64,000 nt of DNA from an uncultured Prevotellaceae bacterium (lineage in GTDB: Bacteria > Bacteroidota > Bacteroidia > Bacteroidales > Muribaculaceae): positions 1 through 64,000 of the forward strand of contig CAMVAP010000011.1 in the NCBI GenBank assembly GCA_947165485.1, read 5' to 3'. Shown one piece after another: positions 54,171 to 63,333 of this stretch (position 1 is its first letter; each line of letters opens with the position of its first letter). Made by a program: the position numbers and the translations under genes. A model generated the notes under the pieces. It searched no databases and was not told the DNA's origin. It saw only the letters and a list, made by a program, of their open reading frames with translations.

Positions 54171-56708
54171 ATGAAGAAAAGTATCCTAAAGTGCGGGCTA
54201 CTGGCTATGTTGAGCCTCGTGGCCGTGGGAGCGGCAGCCGCCCCTGTAGATGTGGCGACAGCCCTGGCAAGAGCCTCACAGTGTGTAACGACCCATGGTG
54301 CGGGACGGATGATGCCCGCAGCGGCTAGCTTCCGGTTGGCCCATGCCGAGCCGTCGGTAGCAATGACAGGTGCCAGTGATTACTATGTGTTCAACGTGGA
54401 GGGCGGTGATGCCTTTGTCATCGTGCCAGGCGATGACCGTGCCGAGCAAGTGCTGGCCTACGGTGAGGGCACCATCGACATGACCCATCTACCCTGTAAC
54501 CTGGAGTGGATGCTCAACCAGTATAAGACCCAAATCGAGTGGCTGCACGCTCACCCGTCGGTTCAGGTGGAAACCGTCAGTCAGCTACCCATCGATGACC
54601 CTGGGTTTGCTATCCCACCCATGCTGACTTGTACCTGGAGCCAGTCCGAGCCGTACAATGACCAGTGCCCGGTGTATAATGGCGAACGCAGCGTGACCGG
54701 TTGTGTCGCTACAGCGATGGCCCAGGTGATGTACTACTGGCATTATCCCTCTAAGGCTCCATCGCTGGGCTCCTATATGAACCGGCATTATAACATGGTG
54801 GTTGACGCTCTTCCGTCCAAGCCCATCGACTGGGATAACATGATAGACTCCTATGCCCAGGATTATACGCCCGAGCAGGGCGAGGCCGTGGCCATGCTCA
54901 TGCGATATTGCGGCCAGTCCTGTCGCATGGGCTATTCCCCATCGGGCAGTGGTGCCTATGTGAGGGATCAGCTCACCGGAATGATGAGCTTTGGTTATAG
55001 CCGCAGTGCCTCCCACCTGCATCGCGAGAACTATAGTCGTGAGGACTGGGATGTGTTGCTCAAGCAGGACCTGGAAGCCGGTCAGCCCATCCTGTATTCG
55101 GGCAATGATCCCAATGAAGGCGGACATGCCTTTGTGCTCGATGGTTACTATGACGGTAAATACCATATCAATTGGGGTTGGGGCAACACAGGAAACGGCT
55201 ATTTTGCCCTTGATGCCTTTATCGTGAGGGGTTATTTCTTTGGAGCCAGTCAAGAGATCCTGCACAATATCCATCCTAATACCGATGTCGAGCCAGCCAT
55301 CACGTCCAATCATGATGTAGAGGTGGATGGCATCTACTACAAGTATAATGACAATCGCTCAGGGGTTGTCGTGACCAGCCGCGACACCCGATTTGATTCC
55401 TATAGCGGTGAGGTCGTCATCCCGTCCCATGTTGAGTGTGACGGCAAGACCTTGCCCGTCACTGCGATTGGCCCGCAGGCCTTCAGGAACTGTTTGGGCC
55501 TCACCAGCGTGCAGTTGCCCGAGGGTATCACCTCTATCGACAGGCAGGCCTTTATTGACTGTGTGACCCTGGAGTCAATAACCATTCCTGCATCGGTCAA
55601 GACCATCGGTGAGCAGGCGTTCTATGACTGCTTGGCTCTCACTCGCGTCGAGACCCCTAGTCTGGACTGTTGGTTGGACATTGACTTTGCTGAACACTAT
55701 TCCAATCCCTTGAGCTATGCCCATCACCTGTTTGTGGGCGGTGAAGAGTTGAAGCATCTTGTCATCGACCGTTATGTCAAGTCCAATGCCTTTATCGAGT
55801 GCTACGGTTTGGAGTCCTTGACCGTCGAGGATGGCGTGACCGGGATGGGCACCGCAGCCTTTGCCTATTGCACCGGCATCAAGCACCTGCAGTTGCCCGG
55901 TAGCATGAAGGGAATTACCCGGCAGGCCTTCTACGGGTGTACTGGCTTGAAGACGTTGACCCTTCCCGAGGGCGTGGAATCGCTGGGATATGCCTCATTC
56001 TCCTCTTGCAGTGGTCTGGTTGACATTACTTTACCCCAATCGTTGATCATAATAGGAGAACATGCGTTGAGCGACTGCACCAAGCTCACCCATCTTGACC
56101 TCCCCGACGGCGTGGAGGAGATAGAGGCAAGCGGCTTGAGTGGATGCAGTGCGCTGGAATCGCTCACCTTGCCCAAGCACCTCATCCGCATTGGCAATTC
56201 GGCCTTCAGTTCCTGCTCCGCATTGACGAGTGTGACCATTCCCGACGAGGTGACCGTCCTGGGGGATCAGGCGTTTGAGAAATGCGGCAAGTTGAATAGT
56301 GTGACACTGGGTCGCAGCCTGGCCTCGATAGGAGACAAGGCATTTGCCTCGTGTCAAGTGATCAGGACCGTGAAGAGCCGTGCCCTCACGCCTCCCGTCT
56401 TGCCTTCTTCCTCCTGTTTTTATAACAACGTCTATAGGAAGGCTACACTCTATGTGCCGTATGATTCCCGCGACAGTTACAAGCAAGCCCTCTTCTGGCC
56501 ATGGTTCACCAGCATGACAGGAATCGATATGGATCATGACCAGGGAGATGTGAATGGCGACGGAGAGATCACCATTGCCGACATCAATGCGGTCATCGAT
56601 GCCATCCTGAGCGCACCCTCGCGCAACTACATGTTTGACGTGAACTATGACGGTGAGGTGAACATCGGTGACATCAACGCTGTCATTGACCTGATTTTGG
56701 GGGTTTAG
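54171..56708 (+). CDS. C10-family (streptopain-like) peptidase with LRR_5 repeats and dockerin
   Basis: Spi_C10-like propeptide; SVTGCVATAMAQVMYYWHYP (Cys), GGHAFVLDGY (His); LPEGITSIDRQAFIDC repeats; GDVNGDGEITIADINAVIDAIL...DVNYDGEVNIGDINAVIDLIL. Confidence 0.95.
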   Translation: MKKSILKCGLLAMLSLVAVGAAAAPVDVATALARASQCVTTHGAGRMMPAAASFRLAHAEPSVAMTGASDYYVFNVEGGDAFVIVPGDDRAEQVLAYGEGTIDMTHLPCNLEWMLNQYKTQIEWLHAHPSVQVETVSQLPIDDPGFAIPPMLTCTWSQSEPYNDQCPVYNGERSVTGCVATAMAQVMYYWHYPSKAPSLGSYMNRHYNMVVDALPSKPIDWDNMIDSYAQDYTPEQGEAVAMLMRYCGQSCRMGYSPSGSGAYVRDQLTGMMSFGYSRSASHLHRENYSREDWDVLLKQDLEAGQPILYSGNDPNEGGHAFVLDGYYDGKYHINWGWGNTGNGYFALDAFIVRGYFFGASQEILHNIHPNTDVEPAITSNHDVEVDGIYYKYNDNRSGVVVTSRDTRFDSYSGEVVIPSHVECDGKTLPVTAIGPQAFRNCLGLTSVQLPEGITSIDRQAFIDCVTLESITIPASVKTIGEQAFYDCLALTRVETPSLDCWLDIDFAEHYSNPLSYAHHLFVGGEELKHLVIDRYVKSNAFIECYGLESLTVEDGVTGMGTAAFAYCTGIKHLQLPGSMKGITRQAFYGCTGLKTLTLPEGVESLGYASFSSCSGLVDITLPQSLIIIGEHALSDCTKLTHLDLPDGVEEIEASGLSGCSALESLTLPKHLIRIGNSAFSSCSALTSVTIPDEVTVLGDQAFEKCGKLNSVTLGRSLASIGDKAFASCQVIRTVKSRALTPPVLPSSSCFYNNVYRKATLYVPYDSRDSYKQALFWPWFTSMTGIDMDHDQGDVNGDGEITIADINAVIDAILSAPSRNYMFDVNYDGEVNIGDINAVIDLILGV

Positions 56709-56770
56709 GTTATAGACTATAGGTTTTTGCGAATGCCAACTAGGGACTAGAAACTGACAACTAAAAACTA
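56705..56770. repeat. Spacer repeat S2
   Basis: TAGGTTATAGACTATAGGTTTTTGCGAATGCCAACTAGGGACTAGAAACTGACAACTA. Confidence 0.75.
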
Positions 56771-56775
56771 ATAAT

Positions 56776-58911
56776 ATGAAAAAAGGCATTAAACTGTGTT
56801 GGCTGCTGTCCATGCTGTGCCTGGTAGCCCCTAGCGTGGGAGCGGCACCCGTCGATGCCGCATCGGCATTGTCGAGAGCCAATCAATTTGTGAACTCTCA
56901 TGCCGCGGGACGACTGATTCCCTCTGCTACCGACTTGCGCCTGACCTATGTCGAGCCGTCACAGGCCGTGGCAGGTGCGAGTGATTACTATGTGTTCACC
57001 ACGGGCGATGACGGTGCCTTTATCATCATCTCGGGCGATGACCGTGCCGAGGAGGTGCTGGCCTATGGCGAGGGAGCGATCGACATGACCGACTTGCCTT
57101 GCAACCTGGCGTGGATGCTCGGCCACTACAAGGAGCAGATCGACTGGCTGCATTCCCATCCAGGAGCTCAGGTCCAGCTACTGCCAGCCATGGCGGGTGC
57201 CACAACGGTGAGCCCGTTGTTGTACAGCACCTGGTCTCAGAGCGAGCCCTACAACAACATGTGCCCTTACTATAAAGGCAAGCGTTGTGTTACAGGCTGT
57301 GTGGCTACAGCGATGGCCCAGGTGATGTACTACTGGAAGTACCCCAACGACTTGCCCGACTTGATCGGTTACTCGACCATGTATGGCGAGATCATCCTTC
57401 CCGACCTGCCTCCTGTCACGCTGGATTGGGACAATATGCTGGATGCCTATGGCCCCCCCTTCACCTATACCCCAGAGCAGGGCAATGCTGTTGCCACGCT
57501 GATGCGTTATTGCGGCCAAGCCAGCCGCATGGGGTACGGCCCCAGCGGCAGTGGTGCCATGTGTGAAGACCAGGTAGTGGCCATGCGCATGTTTGGTTAC
57601 AATCCTGCCACTTGTTTAATCGATCGCAACGATTATTCTGCCCAAGAGTGGCGTGACATGATGGTTGCCGACCTCGTGGCGCATCGCCCCATCCTGTATG
57701 CCGGTTTTGGTGGCGATAGCGGTCATGCCTTTGTCGTGTGTGGCTATAACGGCAGTCGGTTCTATATCGATTGGGGCTGGGAAGGCAGCTGGAACGGCTA
57801 CTTTGCCCTCGATGCGTTTTTGGATTACAATACCAATCAACAGATGATCACCGAGTTGTATCCCTTTGAGTTTGGGGTGACGATTGCCCCCTACGACTTT
57901 GAGGTGGATGGCATCTACTACAAGAAGACCGATGACGGTGTTAAGGTGACGTATCGCAATGAGGACTATGCCTCCTATAGCGGCACGGTCAACATTCCCA
58001 GCCAGGTCACCAGCGATGGTGTGACCCACACAGTAACGGCCATCGGAAACAACGCCTTCAGGAATTGCCGCAATCTGACCAGTGTCACCTTGCCATCGAC
58101 GATAAAAACCATCGGCAAGTATGCCTTCAAGAATTGCACCAACCTGAGTCGTGTGGTCGTCCCCGCGTCGGTGCGGTTGATTGACTATAGCGCATTTGAA
58201 TATTGCAGCAAGATGACGTCACTCAGCTTGCCTGGGGGCCTGGAGGAGATCGGTTACTATGCCTTCAATGGTTGCAGCCGTCTGTCACAGGTTACCATTC
58301 CAGGCACGGTCAAGAAACTGGGCGATGGAGCCTTCATGAATTGCACCGGGTTAAAGACAGCGACCATCGGCGACGGGGTAGAGTCGATAGGGTATTGGTC
58401 GTTTGCCATGTGTCGCGCCTTGACCGATGTCGTGATAGGCGATGGGGTGAAACTCATCGAGGAAGGAGCCTTCAGCGATTGCCTCAACTTGACCACCGTG
58501 ACCATGGGTGCCGGCGTGGATTCGATTGGCTACCAAGCCTTCTACGGCTGCCCGTCACTCACGTCACTCATCATGCACCCCGAGTTGCCACCGCTCACGG
58601 CGGGCGATGATTGCTTTTCCTTGTGGGCCTATGAACACGCAACGGTCTATGTTGCCGACGAGTGGGTGAGAGAAGATTACATCTGGGCCGACGTGTGGAT
58701 TCTGTTTACCCATTATGCCCTCATAGACGAGCTGCCCTCCCTCAAGGGCGACGTGAACGGTGACGGCGAGGTGAATATTGCCGACATCAACGCCCTGCTC
58801 GATGCCATCTTGACGGGCGACACAGGAGCCCCATCACTTGACATCAACGGTGACAGCGAGGTGAACGTTGCCGACATCAACGCTCTCATCGATTTGATAC
58901 TCAGTTTTTAG
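56776..58911 (+). CDS. C10-family peptidase with LRR_5 repeats and dockerin
   Basis: CVTGCVATAMAQVMYYWKYP; SGHAFVVCGYNGSRFYIDWGWEGSWNGYFAL; LRR_5; two dockerin repeats at the C-terminus. Confidence 0.95.
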   Translation: MKKGIKLCWLLSMLCLVAPSVGAAPVDAASALSRANQFVNSHAAGRLIPSATDLRLTYVEPSQAVAGASDYYVFTTGDDGAFIIISGDDRAEEVLAYGEGAIDMTDLPCNLAWMLGHYKEQIDWLHSHPGAQVQLLPAMAGATTVSPLLYSTWSQSEPYNNMCPYYKGKRCVTGCVATAMAQVMYYWKYPNDLPDLIGYSTMYGEIILPDLPPVTLDWDNMLDAYGPPFTYTPEQGNAVATLMRYCGQASRMGYGPSGSGAMCEDQVVAMRMFGYNPATCLIDRNDYSAQEWRDMMVADLVAHRPILYAGFGGDSGHAFVVCGYNGSRFYIDWGWEGSWNGYFALDAFLDYNTNQQMITELYPFEFGVTIAPYDFEVDGIYYKKTDDGVKVTYRNEDYASYSGTVNIPSQVTSDGVTHTVTAIGNNAFRNCRNLTSVTLPSTIKTIGKYAFKNCTNLSRVVVPASVRLIDYSAFEYCSKMTSLSLPGGLEEIGYYAFNGCSRLSQVTIPGTVKKLGDGAFMNCTGLKTATIGDGVESIGYWSFAMCRALTDVVIGDGVKLIEEGAFSDCLNLTTVTMGAGVDSIGYQAFYGCPSLTSLIMHPELPPLTAGDDCFSLWAYEHATVYVADEWVREDYIWADVWILFTHYALIDELPSLKGDVNGDGEVNIADINALLDAILTGDTGAPSLDINGDSEVNVADINALIDLILSF

Positions 58912-58962
58912 ACTATAGGTTATTGGCATTTACTGATGCCAACTAACAACTAACTAACAACT
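58907..58962. repeat. Spacer repeat S3 (diverged)
   Basis: TTTTTAGACTATAGGTTATTGGCATTTACTGATGCCAACTAACAACTAACTAACAAC. Confidence 0.65.
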
Positions 58963-58995
58963 TCTTTATTAACTATTTAATTATCATTAACCCTA

Positions 58996-61900
58996 ATGAG
59001 AATCATGAATTTCTTGAAATCATTGATGCTCGTGATGATGGCCCTCACCGTGGCCAACATGACAGCAGCCAATGTGGATAGCCAGATGGCTCAGGCCAAG
59101 GCTATCCAGTTCTTGAACAGCAAGCCGGGGACCCGTTTCATGGCATCGAGTGCCAACATGAAACTGGCCCATGCCGAGAAGTCGGCGGTGAATGCTAAGT
59201 GCAATGACTACTATGTGTTTAACTATGAGGGTGGTGGCTATGTCATCGTCAGTGGTGATGACCGTGCCGAGGAAATCCTGGGCTATGGCAATGGCACCCT
59301 CGACATGAACACCATCCCCAGCAACCTGCGCTGGTGGTTGAGCCAGTACAAGGAGCAGATGGAATTCTTGTTCAAGAATCCCAGGCTCGAAGTGCGCCGC
59401 TTGAGCGATGACGCATCGACGATGCTGCGCGCCACTACCGTGTCACCCTTGCTCCCCTGCACCTGGGACCAGGATGCACCTTACTGGAACCAGTGCCCCA
59501 GCTATTCGGGCTCTAAGTGCTATACCGGATGTGTGGCAACGGCGATGGCCCAGGTGATGTACTACTGGAAATATCCCAGCACACTGCCTGCCCTGCCATC
59601 CTACAAGACCTCTTCTTACAACATCTCGGTAGCCGCCTTGCCCGGCACGACGCTGGACTGGGATAACATGATCAATGATTATTATCATAACAGTTATACC
59701 ACCGCCCAGGCAACGGCAGTGGCCACGTTGATGCGCTACTGCGGCCAGTCATGTGAGATGGACTACGGCCCCGATGGCAGTGGAGCCTATTCCGATGACC
59801 AGCTGGAAGGCATGAAGTTGTTTGGCTACAACTCAGGTGCTACCTATGTGAGGAGGTCGTCCTATAGCGATTCCCAGTGGGTCGCCATGATGCTCGAAGA
59901 CCTGCAGGCAGGTCGCCCCATCCTGTATGGAGGTGACGATGGTACCTATGGTCATGCCTTTGTCGTTGACGGTTACAATGGCAGCAAGTTCCACGTCAAC
60001 TGGGGCTGGAGTGGTAGTGATGACGACTACTATGCGATCAGCTCGTTCATGATTGACAGTGATTATGACTTCCGCCAGAACCAGGACATGCTCTACCAGG
60101 TTTATCCCGAGGGAAGCCAGATTGAGACCTATGCTCCCGTGATGGCTGATGCCAGCAATGTGGCCGCCACCTCATTCAAGGCCAGCTGGACCGACCAGAC
60201 CCCGAGCGAGAACGTCGAGGACTATACGCTGTATGTGCAGCAGTATGATCCCAATCAGCAGAGCTTGCTGAGCGAGGCATTTGGTGGTGTGACGGGCGGC
60301 GAGTCTCAGAGTACCCGTATTGATTCCCAACTCGATAACTACTGTGACAACGCTGGCTGGACGGGCTCCTATGTTTATCCTGGTGATGGTGCAGGACTCA
60401 AATTTGGCAATTCAAGCAACGGCGGCTCGTTGACGACCCCCGCGCTTGACCTGAGTACCTGTGGCGGCACTATTACAGTGAATTTCAATGCCAAGACCTA
60501 TAATACCGATGCCACCACGCTGACCATCTCGTGTGGCAACGCCAGTGGGACTGTCACCCTGACGGGTACAGCCACCGACTACTCTGTTGTCTTGACTGGC
60601 GTGACCGCAGCTGCGGGTCAGAAAGTGACCATCGCCAGCTCGGGAAGCAAGAAGCGCTGGTACCTCTACAATGTGGAGATTGTCGCCGGTGCAGCCCGCA
60701 ATATGTTCAAGGCCACCGAGAGTGGTGATGCCAGTCGCCGCGTGATCACCGGAATCACGGGCAAGAACTACACCGTTACAGGCCTGAACGAGGGCGGTAG
60801 CTACAAGTTCTATGTTGAGGCCAACTATACCGACGGCAGCAAGAAGCAGTCCAATGTCGAGACTGTGACTCTTGAGGGCACACTGGAGCCCACTCCCGAG
60901 CTGATCGTCGACCCCGAGACCCTGACGATGACCGCCAACGCCGGCGAGACGGCAACCGCTACCTTCAACGTGCTGGGTGCTGACCTCAAGGGCGATGTGA
61001 CCCTGACGGTGAATGACGCTAACGGCGTTTACACCATCAATCCCACCACCATCAGTGCTACCGCAGCCGAGGCTGGTGCCAATGTGACCATTACCTATGC
61101 TCCTACCACTACCGGTACACACGAGGCTACCATCACCGTGGCTACCGAGGGTGCTGAGGCTGTTACCGTTACCCTGAACGGCACTGCCACCATACAGACC
61201 ACCGCTCCCGTGATGACCGCTGCTACCAATGTTGCTCAGACCTCATTTACCGCAACCTGGACCGATGCAACGGCAGCACAGTATGTGAAGGACTACACCT
61301 TGTATGTCAACCGAGTGGGCGCTACTGGAACAGCGTTGATGACCGAGACCTTTGACAAGATTAATGTGACGAAAGACGGCACCTATGATCGTGCCGAGAA
61401 TCTGGACGAGTACTGCGACAATGCAGGTTGGACAGGATATGCCGTGTATGAAGCCGTCGGTGGCGGCATCAAGTTAGGCAGTGGCTCTAAGTTGGGCTAT
61501 GTGACCACACCGGCTCTTGACCTGACCAACTGCGGCGGCTCGATAACCGTTTCGCTCAATGCCAAGAGTTACGGCTCGGACAACACATCGATCAAGGTCA
61601 CCTGCGGTGACGTGACCCAGACCGTCCAGCTCACCAGCGAGGCCACCGATTACCAAGTGGTTCTCACGGGTGTGACTGCTGCCTCCGGACAGAAAGTGAC
61701 CATTGAGAGCACTACTAACGGTAAGCGCTTCTACATCTATAACGCTGTCGTTTACAGTGGCGAAGGCGCTGCCGATAGCCGTGTGATCACTGGTATCACC
61801 GCCAAGACCTACACCGTTGAGGGCTTGACCGCCGGCGAGACCTATGAGTTCTATGTCGAGGCCAACTATACCGATGATAGCAAGGCCGCTTCCAACCATG

Positions 61901-63210
61901 AGCAGGTGACCCTGCTGGCTCCCGCTCCTGTTCCCACTATAATTGTGGACAATGAGACCATTGAGATGAGCGCTGCTGTGCTCGGTACTGTAACGGCCAC
62001 TATCGATGTGCTGGCCAGTGACCTCAAGGGTGATGTGACCGTCACGCTCAACGATGAGACGGGCCTGTTTACCGTTACTCCCGCCACCATCAGCGCCAGC
62101 GATGCCCAGGAGGGAACCACCATCACTGTGACCTATGCTCCCACCGTGGCTGGTGAGCACACCGCCACCATCACGCTGAGCAGTGAGGGTGCCGAGGACG
62201 TGATCTTGACGATCAATGCCACTGCCGCAATGGAAACCCTTGCTCCCGAGATGCAGCCTGCTGCCGAGGAAATGGTGACCACCACCACCTTCCGTGCCGA
62301 CTGGGTTGACGTGACCCCCGAGGAGTATGTCAAGGATTATACCCTGTATGTGAACAAGAAGCAAGATACCCCCGCGGGAGCAACGCTGTTGAGCGAGACC
62401 TTTGGTGGCGTAGAGGGTGCTCCCGAGGAAGACAGCAACATTGATATCGCCGATACGGGCTCACTCGATGACTTCCTTGACAATGCCGGCTGGACAGGAT
62501 ACGGCGTCTATCTGGCTGCGCAGGGTGGCGTGAAATTGGGCTCTAGCAACAAGGTGGGCTACCTCACCTCGCCCGTCCTCGACTTGAGTAACTGCAGTGG
62601 CACTGTAACCGTTAAGTTCAGCGCCAAGAGCTATGGTAGCGATGGCAGCTCGATGACCATTTCATGTGGTGAAGTGAGCCAGACCGTGGAACTGACCACC
62701 GAGGTTGCTGATTACACCGTAGTCTTGACAGGTGTTCCTGCGCTGGCCGACCAGCAAGTGACCTTGTCGGGTATAGCCAACAAGAAACGCTTCTACCTGT
62801 ATCAGGTGACTATCATCGGTGGAGAGGAAAGTGCCGCCAGGGCCATCACCGAAATCGGTGATGCCGATAGCCGTGTGATCACCGGTATCACCGATCAGTA
62901 TTATGTCGTTGAGAACCTGACTCCTGGTGCAACTTACACCTACTATGTCGAGGCCAACTACATCGATGGTACCAAGGTCGCCAGCAACGTGGAGACCGTT
63001 ACCCTGCTCGTTGAGCAAGGTCATGACTACCAGTTGGGCGACGTGAATCACGACGGAGCGGTGACGATTCAGGATGCGACCGTCATGATTGACTACCTGC
63101 TGAGCGGTAGTGGCGATATCTGCCCCATCTGTGCCGATATCGATGGTGACGAAGGCATCTCCATTGCCGATGTCACCATGCTCATCGATAACCTCTTGAG
63201 CGGTAATTGA
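58996..63210 (+). CDS. C10-family peptidase with three Fn3-like + choice-of-anchor/jelly-roll-like repeat units and dockerin
   Basis: CYTGCVATAMAQVMYYWKYP; YGHAFVVDGYNGSKFHVNWGW; three LDxYxDNAGWTGYxVY...GYxTxPxLDLxNC repeats; C-terminal GDVNHDGAVTIQDATVMIDYLLSG...DIDGDEGISIADVTMLIDNLLSGN. Confidence 0.95.
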   Translation: MRIMNFLKSLMLVMMALTVANMTAANVDSQMAQAKAIQFLNSKPGTRFMASSANMKLAHAEKSAVNAKCNDYYVFNYEGGGYVIVSGDDRAEEILGYGNGTLDMNTIPSNLRWWLSQYKEQMEFLFKNPRLEVRRLSDDASTMLRATTVSPLLPCTWDQDAPYWNQCPSYSGSKCYTGCVATAMAQVMYYWKYPSTLPALPSYKTSSYNISVAALPGTTLDWDNMINDYYHNSYTTAQATAVATLMRYCGQSCEMDYGPDGSGAYSDDQLEGMKLFGYNSGATYVRRSSYSDSQWVAMMLEDLQAGRPILYGGDDGTYGHAFVVDGYNGSKFHVNWGWSGSDDDYYAISSFMIDSDYDFRQNQDMLYQVYPEGSQIETYAPVMADASNVAATSFKASWTDQTPSENVEDYTLYVQQYDPNQQSLLSEAFGGVTGGESQSTRIDSQLDNYCDNAGWTGSYVYPGDGAGLKFGNSSNGGSLTTPALDLSTCGGTITVNFNAKTYNTDATTLTISCGNASGTVTLTGTATDYSVVLTGVTAAAGQKVTIASSGSKKRWYLYNVEIVAGAARNMFKATESGDASRRVITGITGKNYTVTGLNEGGSYKFYVEANYTDGSKKQSNVETVTLEGTLEPTPELIVDPETLTMTANAGETATATFNVLGADLKGDVTLTVNDANGVYTINPTTISATAAEAGANVTITYAPTTTGTHEATITVATEGAEAVTVTLNGTATIQTTAPVMTAATNVAQTSFTATWTDATAAQYVKDYTLYVNRVGATGTALMTETFDKINVTKDGTYDRAENLDEYCDNAGWTGYAVYEAVGGGIKLGSGSKLGYVTTPALDLTNCGGSITVSLNAKSYGSDNTSIKVTCGDVTQTVQLTSEATDYQVVLTGVTAASGQKVTIESTTNGKRFYIYNAVVYSGEGAADSRVITGITAKTYTVEGLTAGETYEFYVEANYTDDSKAASNHEQVTLLAPAPVPTIIVDNETIEMSAAVLGTVTATIDVLASDLKGDVTVTLNDETGLFTVTPATISASDAQEGTTITVTYAPTVAGEHTATITLSSEGAEDVILTINATAAMETLAPEMQPAAEEMVTTTTFRADWVDVTPEEYVKDYTLYVNKKQDTPAGATLLSETFGGVEGAPEEDSNIDIADTGSLDDFLDNAGWTGYGVYLAAQGGVKLGSSNKVGYLTSPVLDLSNCSGTVTVKFSAKSYGSDGSSMTISCGEVSQTVELTTEVADYTVVLTGVPALADQQVTLSGIANKKRFYLYQVTIIGGEESAARAITEIGDADSRVITGITDQYYVVENLTPGATYTYYVEANYIDGTKVASNVETVTLLVEQGHDYQLGDVNHDGAVTIQDATVMIDYLLSGSGDICPICADIDGDEGISIADVTMLIDNLLSGN

Positions 63211-63220
63211 TTGTTTTAGT

Positions 63221-63298
63221 GAGGGTGTGTCACAATGAAATGGACCCCAAAAGTTTTTTGTCCAACTTTTGGGGTCCATTTCATTATGACACACCCTC
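63221..63298. repeat. 78-bp near-perfect palindrome (35-bp arms, 8-nt loop); terminator and/or MITE/IS-end remnant
   Basis: GAGGGTGTGTCACAATGAAATGGACCCCAAAAGTT / AACTTTTGGGGTCCATTTCATTATGACACACCCTC, 34/35 match. Confidence 0.85.
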
Positions 63299-63333
63299 TT
63301 AGTATTATAGGTCTAAATGCCGAGCAGTGATTG

